From the NCBI GenBank assembly GCA_005883905.1, contig VAYD01000255.1:1-5066 (forward strand): a stretch of DNA of 5,066 nucleotides. The letters are read 5' to 3'. Source of the stretch: Actinomycetota bacterium (lineage in GTDB: Bacteria; Actinomycetota; Thermoleophilia; Solirubrobacterales; Solirubrobacteraceae). Numbering within the stretch: the first letter of the stretch is position 1; each line of letters opens with the position of its first letter. Below the pieces are notes generated by a model, which was not told the DNA's origin, did no database searches, and saw nothing but the letters and a program-made list of their open reading frames with translations. Shown here piece by piece: positions 1 to 5,066 of this stretch. A program made the translations under genes and the position numbers.

Positions 1-134
1 TGGAAGTTCGAACCGCTGTACTTGAACGTCGCGGTGGTCGTGTGAGCATCAGCCGTCGATGCCCCGATCGCGCCGGCGACGAGCCCGAGCGCGACGACGA
101 GCGCCACTCGGACGCGCGTCAAGTGCCTGTACAT
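1..134 (-). CDS. Secreted protein of unknown function, N-terminal fragment (cut by window edge)
   Basis: The minus strand reads open from an ATG at 134-132 to the left edge, giving 44 codons with no stop. The N-terminus is a textbook Sec signal peptide: a basic n-region (MYRHLTRVR), a hydrophobic core of Val, Ala, Leu and Gly at about residues 10-25, and a small-residue c-region with a likely signal peptidase I site after A-D-A at residue 30. The mature protein would begin HTTTATFKYSG, a Thr-rich, beta-like start. I do not recognise the family. The ATG is chosen because an AAGGA Shine-Dalgarno sequence lies at 145-141, six bases upstream; the in-frame GTG at 140-138 touches that sequence and is too close to use it. 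A long structured leader precedes the gene (see 201-374). The product is exported, but whether it is anchored or free cannot be told because the C-terminus is missing. Confidence 0.75.
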   Translation of the reverse strand, partial: MYRHLTRVRVALVVALGLVAGAIGASTADAHTTTATFKYSGSNF

Positions 135-140
135 GTTCAC

Positions 141-145
141 TCCTT
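141..145 (-). promoter_or_regulatory. Ribosome binding site deciding the start of the secreted-protein gene
   Basis: AAGGA read on the minus strand, six bases before the ATG at 134. It supports that ATG over the in-frame GTG two codons upstream, which directly abuts the AAGGA. Confidence 0.6.
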
Positions 146-200
146 GCTGGTCCAACCCGGCGATGCAGGGGATGTGGCCGGGCGGGCCTTCCGTGCCCCT

Positions 201-238
201 CTCCAAAAAGGGCAGCCGCTGGCGACCCCATTTTGGAG
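201..238 (-). terminator. Candidate bidirectional intrinsic terminator, or attenuator in the leader of the secreted-protein gene
   Basis: The outer arms CTCCAAAA (201-208) and TTTTGGAG (231-238) are perfectly complementary. Inside them GGG (210-212) pairs with CCC (227-229), and a short GC-rich apical helix can form. On the minus strand this reads as a GC-rich stem ending in CCC followed by TTTTT, the classic intrinsic-terminator form. Because an A-run precedes the stem, the plus strand has a similar form ending in ATTTT. Read on the minus strand it sits about 66 bases before the secreted-protein ATG. It could end read-through from the permease gene, about 270 bases past that gene's stop, or act as a regulated attenuator. 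No termination data are available. Confidence 0.55.
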
Positions 239-255
239 AATCCGTTGAGCATGCG

Positions 256-374
256 ACCCGCCAATATGCGGGTGCAGCAGCACTTGCGCTCCGACTCAAT
301 GACGCGCAAGATTCGATTTTTCCTCAGCGCAGCGAGTGCGCGTGCCCCATCAGGCGGGCGGGCTGCGAGCCCGC
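256..374 (-). ncRNA. Candidate structured leader RNA upstream of the attenuator (unassigned)
   Basis: Read on the minus strand, four inverted repeats follow one another before the terminator-like hairpin: 374-358 (7 bp, 3-nt loop), 341-327 (5 bp, 5-nt loop), 310-283 (7 bp, 14-nt loop) and 273-256 (6 bp, 6-nt loop). Unpaired A-rich sequence (GAGGAAAAATCGAAT) lies between the second and third. A run of helices, then a terminator, then a ribosome binding site is the usual order of a cis-acting riboregulator. I compared it by memory with the TPP, cobalamin, c-di-GMP, c-di-AMP, glycine and fluoride classes and found no match. It may equally be chance pairing in GC-rich DNA, or a permease 3' UTR. 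Confidence 0.25.
358..374 (-). terminator. GC-rich hairpin, possible terminator of the permease gene
   Basis: GCGGGCT (358-364), loop GCG, AGCCCGC (368-374): a perfect 7-bp stem about 130 bases beyond the permease stop on the minus strand. No T-run follows on either strand, so it would be a U-less terminator of the kind common in actinobacteria, or simply one helix of the leader described at 256-374. Confidence 0.3.
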
Positions 375-504
375 TTCCCACCTATCATCACTTTTTCGCC
401 CCCTAGACCGTTGCGGCCCGACCGTCTCACCTGCCGGGGGCGACGTCACAGCAATGGTGAAAACAGGACGCTACGCGCCAAGCACCTCTACGAAACCACG
501 TCGC

Positions 505-1950
505 CTAGGTCTGGGCGGACTCGGCGGCCGCCAGGCCGCGGGCCACGCGATCGCGGAGTCCCGGGACAAAGAGGATCGCGAGCGTGCCGAGAGCCAGCCA
601 CGCGCCGACGAGGTACGGGAACAGGTCGAACGGCGGGTCGGGGACCGGGTAGATGTTGTGGTACAGGACGTAGCCCGCGACGGCGATGCCGACCAGCGGG
701 ATCGCGACCTCCCACGGGCGCGGGCCGCGCGTCAGGAACCGCGCGGCGGCCAGGTTCGTCGCGATGTACATCACCAGCAGGTTCAGCGTGCCGAAGGTCG
801 CGAGGTAGAAGAAGACCTTCAGCGGCGGTGTCCCGGCGATCGCGAAGATCGTCAGCCCGGCGAGGTCGAGGGCGAGCACGAACGCGAGCGCGATCCCGGG
901 CGTCCCGTTCGAGCGGCGCACCGTCCCGAGGTCGCCGGCCAGGACGCGGTCGCGGCCGAGCGCGTAGAGCATGCGCGCGCCGACCGCCGCACACCCCATC
1001 CCGGCGCCGAACGAGCTGATGACCGCCGCGAAGTTCAGCGCGTCGGCCATGCCCTGGCCCATGTACGTGTGCGCGAGATCGCCGAGCGGCGCCCCGGAGG
1101 ACGCGAACGCCTTCACGCCCGCCGCGTCCGTCCCGAAGCCGAGCGTCTGGATGCTCATGCAGACGAAGTAGAAGACGCCGCCGAACGCGATCGCCGCCCA
1201 CAGCGAGTACGGAACCGTGCGCCGCGGCTGATGGGCCTCCTCGCCGAACGAGCCCGCCGATTCGAAGCCGGCGTACGACAGGAAGCCGAACACCGCGGCG
1301 AGTCCGATCGTCGACAGGCTCGTGCCAGGCGGCAGCTTGACGATGTCGGTGTTGAGGTCCTGGCCGCGCGGCGCGTCGCCGCCGATGAGCGAGACGGCGA
1401 TCGCGGCCATCAGCACCAGGATCAGCGCGAACGCGACCACCTCGAACACCACGAGCGCGCTGATCGCCTTGCGCACCTCGCGCGAGGCGGCGAGCCCGAT
1501 CACCGCCCAGCCGAAGAGCGCCAGCGGGTACCACGGGAAGTCCGAGGCGATCCCCGTGCTCTTCAGGAACGCCTCGCCGAACACGGCCACCCCGGACATC
1601 GACACGGCGGGGAACACGAGGTAGGTGCCGAGCAGCGCCCATCCGCAGAAGAACCCCGCGCGCGGGCCGAATGCATGGCCGACGAAGCCATAGACCGAGC
1701 CCGCGTGCGCGAACTCGCCGGACAGCCGCACGAACCCGTACGCCACGAGCCCGACGCCGACCCCCGCGAACAGGAACGCGAGCGGCGCCGCGCGGCCGAG
1801 CAGCCGCGCCGGCTCGACGCCCGTGACCGACATCGCGAGCGTGGGCGCCATGACGCCGATCGATACGGCGACCGTGCCGAACAGGTGCAGTTGCCGGCGC
1901 AGTCCGCTTCGTGCGGGCCGCGCGGCGGAGGTGATGGAGATCGTCGCCAT
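505..1950 (-). CDS. APC-superfamily amino acid/amine permease
   Basis: A 481-residue integral membrane protein that probably imports an amino acid or amine by coupling to an ion gradient or by exchange. The size and about 12 hydrophobic segments fit the APC family; approximate positions are 24-44, 54-75, 97-120, 141-155, 164-188, 212-232, 246-268, 300-330, 351-371, 376-400, 414-430 and 443-463. The helix-1 break reads GVMAPT (32-37), the MAP-type variant, instead of the G-x-G form. The segment before helix 3 has the AGSVY signature (83-87). Helix 6 and its exit carry FGFLSYAGFE (221-230), E237/E238 and PRR (242-244), typical of the family. The start is the ATG at 1950-1948, which leaves a short hydrophilic N-tail before helix 1. 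No Shine-Dalgarno sequence precedes it, so the mRNA may be near-leaderless. The open frame continues upstream across the SDR gene, but that extension is spurious. The gene is divergent from the SDR-regulator pair. The substrate cannot be inferred. Confidence 0.95.
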   Translation of the reverse strand: MATISITSAARPARSGLRRQLHLFGTVAVSIGVMAPTLAMSVTGVEPARLLGRAAPLAFLFAGVGVGLVAYGFVRLSGEFAHAGSVYGFVGHAFGPRAGFFCGWALLGTYLVFPAVSMSGVAVFGEAFLKSTGIASDFPWYPLALFGWAVIGLAASREVRKAISALVVFEVVAFALILVLMAAIAVSLIGGDAPRGQDLNTDIVKLPPGTSLSTIGLAAVFGFLSYAGFESAGSFGEEAHQPRRTVPYSLWAAIAFGGVFYFVCMSIQTLGFGTDAAGVKAFASSGAPLGDLAHTYMGQGMADALNFAAVISSFGAGMGCAAVGARMLYALGRDRVLAGDLGTVRRSNGTPGIALAFVLALDLAGLTIFAIAGTPPLKVFFYLATFGTLNLLVMYIATNLAAARFLTRGPRPWEVAIPLVGIAVAGYVLYHNIYPVPDPPFDLFPYLVGAWLALGTLAILFVPGLRDRVARGLAAAESAQT

Positions 1951-1963
1951 CCGTGCTGTGCCA

Positions 1964-1992
1964 ACCCTATTCCGGCAGAATCGGGGAGTGAA
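1964..1992 (-). promoter_or_regulatory. Candidate promoter for the permease
   Basis: On the minus strand TTCACT (1992-1987, 4 of 6 matches to TTGACA) is separated by 17 bases from TAGGGT (1969-1964, 3 of 6 matches to TATAAT). Transcription would start near 1957, giving a leader of only about seven bases before the ATG at 1950. That agrees with the missing Shine-Dalgarno sequence. The -35 element would overlap the GTG start of the divergent SDR gene. The match is weak and no start-site data exist. Confidence 0.3.
1976..1981 (+). promoter_or_regulatory. Candidate -10 element for leaderless SDR transcription
   Basis: CAGAAT matches TATAAT at 4 of 6 positions and ends six bases before the GTG start at 1988, so transcription could begin on the start codon itself. 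No good -35 hexamer is seen at the expected distance. A leaderless mRNA is plausible because the only purine-rich stretch, GGGGA at 1983-1987, directly abuts the GTG and is too close to serve as a ribosome binding site. Confidence 0.25.
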
Positions 1993-2716
1993 GGGCCTCC
2001 AGGGCACATACGCGTTCGTGACCGGCGGCGCGAGCGGCATCGGCCGTGCGGTCGTTGAGCGGCTCGCTGCGGAAGGCGCGCGCGTTGCGACTGCCGACAC
2101 GAGCGCCGGCGCCCCCGGCGAGCTGCCGCTGATCGCGGACGTGTCCGACGAGGCGGCGATCCGCGGCGCCGTCGCCGAGGCGGTCAGCGCGTTCGGCGGG
2201 CTCGACCTGATCGTCCCGAACGCCGCCGTGCAGCTGACAGGGCGCGACGACCGCGCCGACCGGCTCGACCGCGACGCGTGGCAGCGGACGATCGACGTGA
2301 ACCTGACGGGCGCGTTCCTCACGGCGAAGCACGGGATCGCGGCGCTGCTGGCCGGCGGCGGCGGCGCCGTCGTGTTCGTCGCGTCGCCGGCCGGGCTCTA
2401 CGGCATCGCGCGCGGACTGGACGCCTACTCGGCGTCGAAGGCCGGGGTCGCCGGCCTCGTGCGCGTGCTTGCCGCCGACTACGCCGGCGAGGGCATCCGC
2501 GTCAACGGCGTCCTGCCGGGCATCACCGAGACAGCGATGAACCACTGGTGGATGGGCGACCCGGAGCAGCGCGCGGCGGTCGAGGCCTCGGTGCCGCTCG
2601 GGCGCGCGGCACAGCCAGAGGAGATCGCGGGCGCGGTCGCGTTCCTGGCTTCCGAGGACGCCTCGTACGTGACCGGCGCGCTGTGGCCGGTCGACGGAGG
2701 GCTGACGGCGGTATGA
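1988..2716 (+). CDS. Classical short-chain dehydrogenase/reductase (SDR), FabG-like
   Basis: A 242-residue cytosolic oxidoreductase expected to interconvert an alcohol and a ketone using a nicotinamide cofactor. The dinucleotide-binding motif TGGASGIG is at 12-19. An acidic residue after strand 2 (D37) favours NAD(H) over NADP(H). D51-V52 is the adenine-contacting pair, and NAA (78-80) replaces the usual NNAG. The catalytic tetrad is complete: N105, S133, Y147 and K151, the last two in YSASK. The C-terminus ends in the family's usual YVTGxxWxVDGG pattern. The length is normal for the classical subfamily. The GTG at 1988 is chosen because it places the glycine motif at the usual distance from the N-terminus. 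An in-frame ATG at 1934 would add 18 unusual residues and run past the permease start, so it is less likely. The next gene overlaps by ATGA, so the two are almost certainly co-transcribed. The substrate is unknown, and FabG itself is unlikely without fatty-acid gene neighbours. Confidence 0.95.
   Translation: MKGLQGTYAFVTGGASGIGRAVVERLAAEGARVATADTSAGAPGELPLIADVSDEAAIRGAVAEAVSAFGGLDLIVPNAAVQLTGRDDRADRLDRDAWQRTIDVNLTGAFLTAKHGIAALLAGGGGAVVFVASPAGLYGIARGLDAYSASKAGVAGLVRVLAADYAGEGIRVNGVLPGITETAMNHWWMGDPEQRAAVEASVPLGRAAQPEEIAGAVAFLASEDASYVTGALWPVDGGLTAV
2696..2701 (+). promoter_or_regulatory. Ribosome binding site for the LAL regulator, inside the SDR gene
   Basis: GGAGGG lies within the last SDR codons, 11 bases before the ATG at 2713. 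Together with the ATGA overlap it supports this start and suggests translational coupling. Confidence 0.55.
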
Positions 2717-4875
2717 CCGGGCCGCGTGTGGTCGTCTCGACGAAGCTGCACATCCCGCCCGCGCGGCCCGGGCACGTGCGCCGCCAGCCGCTGATCGACC
2801 TGCTCGAGGCCGAGGACATGGCGCGGCTCGTGCTCGTGGCGGCGCCGCCAGGCTGCGGCAAGACGACGCTGATGGCCGAGTGGGCGATGGCGAGCCACAG
2901 CCAGGCGTTCACGTGGCTGTCGCTCGACTCCGGCGACAACGACCCGGTGCAGTTCTGGACCGGCGTCATCGAGGCGCTGCGCAGCGTGCGGCCCGAGGTC
3001 GGCGCCGAACTGCTTGCGGCGCTCGAGGCGCCCGGCACCGACGTGCGCGAGGCGGTCCTGCCGCCGCTGATCGACGCGCTCGCCGGAGGCGATGGCGAGC
3101 CGCTGGTGCTGGCGATCGACGACTACCACCTCGCGGACGACCCGCAGATCCACGAGGCGATGGTCTACCTGCTCGAGCATCTGCCGGCCGGGCTGCGGAT
3201 CGCGATGACGACGCGCTCCGATCCGCCGTTTCCGCTCGGGCGGATGCGCGCCCGCGGGCAGCTCCTCGAGCTGCGCGCCGCCGACCTGCGCTTCACCGAC
3301 ACCGAGGCCGCCGGACTGCTGAACGGCGCGCTCGGGCTGAGCCTGGCGGACGAGCAGATCGCCCGCCTGCAGCTGCGAACGGAGGGTTGGGCCGCCGGGC
3401 TCCAGCTCGCCGGCCTGTCGCTGCGCGGGCGCCCCGGGGCGGAGGCGTTCATCGAGTCGTTCGCGGGCGACGACCGTCAGCTGGTCGACTACCTCGGCGA
3501 GGAGGTGCTCCAGACGCAGCCGCCGGAGCGGCGCGCGTTCCTGCGGCGCACGGCGATCCTCGAGCGAATGTGCGCGCCGCTGTGCGAGGCGCTGACCGGC
3601 AACGGCGACCCGGCCGAGACGCTCGCCGAGATCGAGCGCGAGAACCTCTTCGTCGTCGCACTGGACTCCACGCGCCGCTGGTATCGCTACCACCACATGT
3701 TCGGCGATCTTCTGACGGAGCTGCACGCGCGCGCGGCGGCGTGGTTCGCGGGCGAGGGGCTCGCGCCGGACGCGATCCACCACGCCGTGGCCGCCGGCGA
3801 CAGCGCACTGGCGGCCGAGCTGGTCGCGACGCACTGGAGCGACGCGTTCAACCGCGGTCGCCACATCACGGTGGCGCGCTGGCTCGCGCAGCTTCCACCC
3901 GACGTGGTCGCGTCCGACTCGCGGCTGTGGCTCGCGCGCGTGTGGACCTCGATGGACCGCGGGCGCGTGGACGAGGTCGAGCCGCTGCTCGCCGACGAAG
4001 CCGCGCCCGCCGGCGAGTGGCTCCCGGTGCTCCGCGCTCTGCACCGATTCAAGCTCGGCGACGTCGGCGCCGCGCAGCGCGAGGCCCAGCAGGCGCTGCG
4101 CGAGGACCCCGGCGCTCCGGCGTTCCGGCACACGGTGGCGCTGCTCGTTTCTGGCATCGCCGCGCACTGGAGCGACGATCTCGCCGCCGCGGACGCGGCG
4201 CTGCGCGAGGCCGCGACGTCCGCCGCGGCGGACGGCAACGGCCTGGCGACGCTCTACAGCGGCGGCTACCTCGCCCTGCTCGCGCTCGATCTGGGCGACC
4301 TGCGCGGCGCCCAGGCGCAGCTCGAGCGCTGCGCCGCGCTGGTGGCCGACGAGCCGGGGCTCGACGAGCACTTCGTCGCCACCGCGCACCACCTCGCCGC
4401 CGGGCGGCTCGCGCTGCTGCAGGGCGGCTACGAGCGCGCGGGCGAGCGGCTCGAGCGTGCGGTGGCAGTCGCGCGGCGCGGAGCGTCGGTGATCGAGCTC
4501 GCGGCCGCGCTGCTGGCGCAGGCCGATGCCGCACGCGCCGCAGGGGAGGGCGAGCGGGCCCATGCCGCGCGGACCGAGGCGCGCTCGCTGGTCGACACCG
4601 CGCCGGATCCCGGCCGGCTGGCGGCGAGCGTCGCGCTCGGCCTGCCGCGCCGCGCGCCGCGCTCGAACCTCGTCGCCGCGCCGGAGGAGCTCAGCGAACG
4701 CGAGCTCGCGGTGCTGCGGCTGCTGCCGACGGAGCTCAGCCAGCGCGAGATCGGCGACGCCCTCTACGTGTCGCTCAACACGGTCAAGAGCCACACGCGG
4801 CGGATCTTCGCCAAGCTCGGCGTGAGCGGCCGCGAGGACGCCGTGCGCCGCGCGCGTGAGCTCGGGTTCCTGTAG
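2713..4875 (+). CDS. LAL/MalT-type ATP-dependent LuxR-family transcriptional regulator
   Basis: A 720-residue STAND-type signal-transducing regulator: inducer and ATP binding should drive oligomerisation and DNA binding. The N-terminal leader STKLHIPPARPGHVRR (9-24) is typical of MalT relatives. Walker A is APPGCGKTT (44-52), Walker B is the hydrophobic strand ending in D136-D137-Y-H, a sensor-like TTRSDPP lies at 166-172, and EGWAAGLQLA is at 224-233. WYRYHHMF (323-330) closes the winged-helix part. About 340-655 is Ala/Leu-rich paired helices of TPR-like character, presumably the ligand-sensing region. The C-terminal LuxR/GerE HTH spans about 660-720, including LSQREIGDAL and SLNTVKSH. At 720 residues it is shorter than E. 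coli MalT (about 900), mainly in the helical region. Between D332-L-L and L337-H-A-R-A-A it appears to lack roughly a dozen residues that I recall in most relatives. It overlaps the SDR stop by four bases. Its targets are likely nearby promoters, which is an inference. Confidence 0.96.
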   Translation: MTGPRVVVSTKLHIPPARPGHVRRQPLIDLLEAEDMARLVLVAAPPGCGKTTLMAEWAMASHSQAFTWLSLDSGDNDPVQFWTGVIEALRSVRPEVGAELLAALEAPGTDVREAVLPPLIDALAGGDGEPLVLAIDDYHLADDPQIHEAMVYLLEHLPAGLRIAMTTRSDPPFPLGRMRARGQLLELRAADLRFTDTEAAGLLNGALGLSLADEQIARLQLRTEGWAAGLQLAGLSLRGRPGAEAFIESFAGDDRQLVDYLGEEVLQTQPPERRAFLRRTAILERMCAPLCEALTGNGDPAETLAEIERENLFVVALDSTRRWYRYHHMFGDLLTELHARAAAWFAGEGLAPDAIHHAVAAGDSALAAELVATHWSDAFNRGRHITVARWLAQLPPDVVASDSRLWLARVWTSMDRGRVDEVEPLLADEAAPAGEWLPVLRALHRFKLGDVGAAQREAQQALREDPGAPAFRHTVALLVSGIAAHWSDDLAAADAALREAATSAAADGNGLATLYSGGYLALLALDLGDLRGAQAQLERCAALVADEPGLDEHFVATAHHLAAGRLALLQGGYERAGERLERAVAVARRGASVIELAAALLAQADAARAAGEGERAHAARTEARSLVDTAPDPGRLAASVALGLPRRAPRSNLVAAPEELSERELAVLRLLPTELSQREIGDALYVSLNTVKSHTRRIFAKLGVSGREDAVRRARELGFL

Positions 4876-4889
4876 TTCACCCGGGTGAA
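4876..4889. repeat. Perfect 14-bp palindrome, possible operator
   Basis: TTCACCCGGGTGAA begins on the base after the regulator's stop codon. A third copy of the half-site, TTCACCC, lies at 4912-4918, 36 bp downstream of the first. A perfect dyad with a repeated half-site in front of the next gene resembles a protein-binding operator. It could instead be one arm of a terminator system (see 4897-4921). I cannot name a regulator that binds it. Confidence 0.4.
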
Positions 4890-4896
4890 TCGGGGC

Positions 4897-4921
4897 GCGG
4901 GGTGTAGCCGGTTCACCCCGC
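4897..4921 (+). terminator. GC-rich hairpin between the regulator and the small ORF
   Basis: GCGGGGTG (4897-4904), a 9-base loop, CACCCCGC (4914-4921): a perfect 8-bp stem 21 bases after the regulator stop. No T-run follows, so it would be a U-less terminator. It sits 19 bases before the next ATG and just upstream of that gene's ribosome binding site, so it might instead shape the next gene's leader. Confidence 0.4.
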
Positions 4922-4926
4922 CCGGC

Positions 4927-4933
4927 GAGAGGG
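4927..4933 (+). promoter_or_regulatory. Ribosome binding site of the small ORF
   Basis: GAGAGGG with a seven-base spacing to the ATG at 4941, which is good placement and composition and the main support for that start. Confidence 0.55.
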
Positions 4934-4940
4934 TCGCCTC

Positions 4941-5066
4941 ATGCAGAACTACCGGATCGTCGTCAAGGGCCGCCTGTCTGGCGCGCTCGCCGAGATGTTC
5001 GACGGCCTGCAGATCCGCTGCACCGCGTCCCAGACCGAGCTCAGCGGCACGGTCTCCGATCAGGCG
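4941..5066 (+). CDS. Small conserved-type protein of unknown function, N-terminal part (cut by window edge)
   Basis: Forty-two codons run open to the right edge. The protein starts MQNYRIVVKGRLSG and continues AEMFDGLQIRC, then ETEL-type text (TELSGTVSDQA, 32-42). There is no signal peptide or membrane segment, so it is probably cytosolic. The pattern of a strand (YRIVVKGRL), a helix with FDGL, then a second strand before D-Q-A suggests a small alpha/beta domain. From memory it resembles roughly 80-100-residue proteins of unknown function that sit beside LAL/LuxR regulator genes in actinobacteria and Chloroflexi; this was not checked by search. It lies 65 bp after the regulator on the same strand, behind a hairpin and a palindrome, so it may be separately controlled. 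The coding frame is supported by GC-rich third positions and the ribosome binding site. Confidence 0.72.
   Translation, partial: MQNYRIVVKGRLSGALAEMFDGLQIRCTASQTELSGTVSDQA

Larger units (their letters stand above)
135..504. other. Non-coding gap with a series of inverted repeats
   Basis: This 370-bp stretch lies between the permease stop and the secreted-protein start, both on the minus strand. It has more A/T runs than its surroundings and no ORF with convincing coding character or start signals. It contains five successive inverted repeats: CTCCAAAA/TTTTGGAG (201-238), ACCCGC/GCGGGT (256-273), CTTGCGC/GCGCAAG (283-310), GCGCA/TGCGC (327-341) and GCGGGCT/AGCCCGC (358-374). The stretch 375-504 holds no clear structure; I could not identify a promoter there with confidence. 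The gap should contain the 3' end of the permease transcript and the promoter and leader of the secreted-protein gene. Confidence 0.6.

Noticed and set aside
283..320. Plus-strand terminator: CTTGCGC/GCGCAAG stem followed by GATTTTT
   Set aside because: No plus-strand gene lies upstream, the loop is 14 bases, and the T-run starts several bases after the stem. It is better treated as part of the minus-strand structured region.
240..420. Known riboswitch class (TPP-like CTGAG near 324, cobalamin-like GGGAA near 375-379, minus strand)
   Set aside because: Only isolated short matches; the remaining conserved boxes of these classes are missing, so no class is assigned.
1934..1987. Upstream ATG for the SDR with a nearby GGAGG
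   Set aside because: It adds 18 residues not typical of classical SDRs, the GGAGG is only two bases from the ATG, and it would overlap the divergent permease start.
133..2058. 641-residue plus-strand open frame opposite the permease
   Set aside because: Composition is a long Arg/Glu/Asp/His-rich string with no domains, and it is antisense to a clear membrane protein. Such shadow frames are expected in high-GC DNA.
1951..2322. N-terminal extension of the permease frame beyond the ATG at 1950
   Set aside because: It would add 124 Ser/Arg/Ala-rich residues antisense to the SDR catalytic core. APC permeases start shortly before helix 1.
2479..4794. 771-residue minus-strand open frame opposite the LAL regulator
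   Set aside because: Arg-, Gln- and Val-rich low-complexity translation with no recognisable motif, and antisense to an unambiguous regulator.
2880..4859. 659-residue plus-strand frame inside the LAL gene
   Set aside because: An out-of-frame shadow made almost wholly of Arg, Ala, Gly and Pro.
4876..4921. MalT-box-like sites for the LAL protein
   Set aside because: The resemblance of GGGTGA to the E. coli MalT box is too loose to call. It is noted only as a possible operator.

Overview
The window is very GC-rich, with G or C at nearly every third codon position. Long spurious ORFs lie opposite the real genes. Gene content (a MalT-type LuxR regulator, a classical SDR and an APC permease) and alanine- and arginine-rich proteins suggest a high-GC actinobacterium. 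Solirubrobacterales/Thermoleophilia is my best guess. This is an inference from composition and gene style, because no marker gene is present.

Layout from left to right: (1) positions 1-134, minus strand: the N-terminal 44 residues of a secreted protein with a clear signal peptide, continuing beyond the left edge. (2) 135-504: a non-coding gap of about 370 bp holding at least five consecutive inverted repeats, one of which (201-238) looks like a bidirectional intrinsic terminator or attenuator. (3) 505-1950, minus: a complete 481-residue APC-superfamily amino acid/amine permease. (4) A 37-bp divergent spacer, 1951-1987. (5) 1988-2716, plus: a complete 242-residue NAD(P)-dependent short-chain dehydrogenase/reductase with all catalytic residues. 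(6) 2713-4875, plus: a complete 720-residue LAL (MalT-type) LuxR-family regulator with an ATP-binding N-terminal module, a helical-repeat middle and a C-terminal HTH; it overlaps the SDR by 4 bp (ATGA). (7) 4876-4940: a short gap with a perfect 14-bp palindrome and an overlapping, competing GC-rich hairpin. (8) 4941-5066, plus: the first 42 residues of a small protein that runs off the right edge.

The likely functional unit is the SDR-regulator pair, translationally coupled and transcribed away from the permease. A plausible reading is a small uptake/oxidoreduction module (permease plus SDR) with a linked ATP-dependent regulator, but no substrate can be read from the sequence. The small downstream ORF may belong to the regulator's transcript or be a separately controlled gene. 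No mobile element, CRISPR array, tRNA or rRNA was seen. The best candidates for undescribed biology are the structured leader at 201-374, the competing inverted repeats at 4876-4921, and the small protein beside the LAL regulator.
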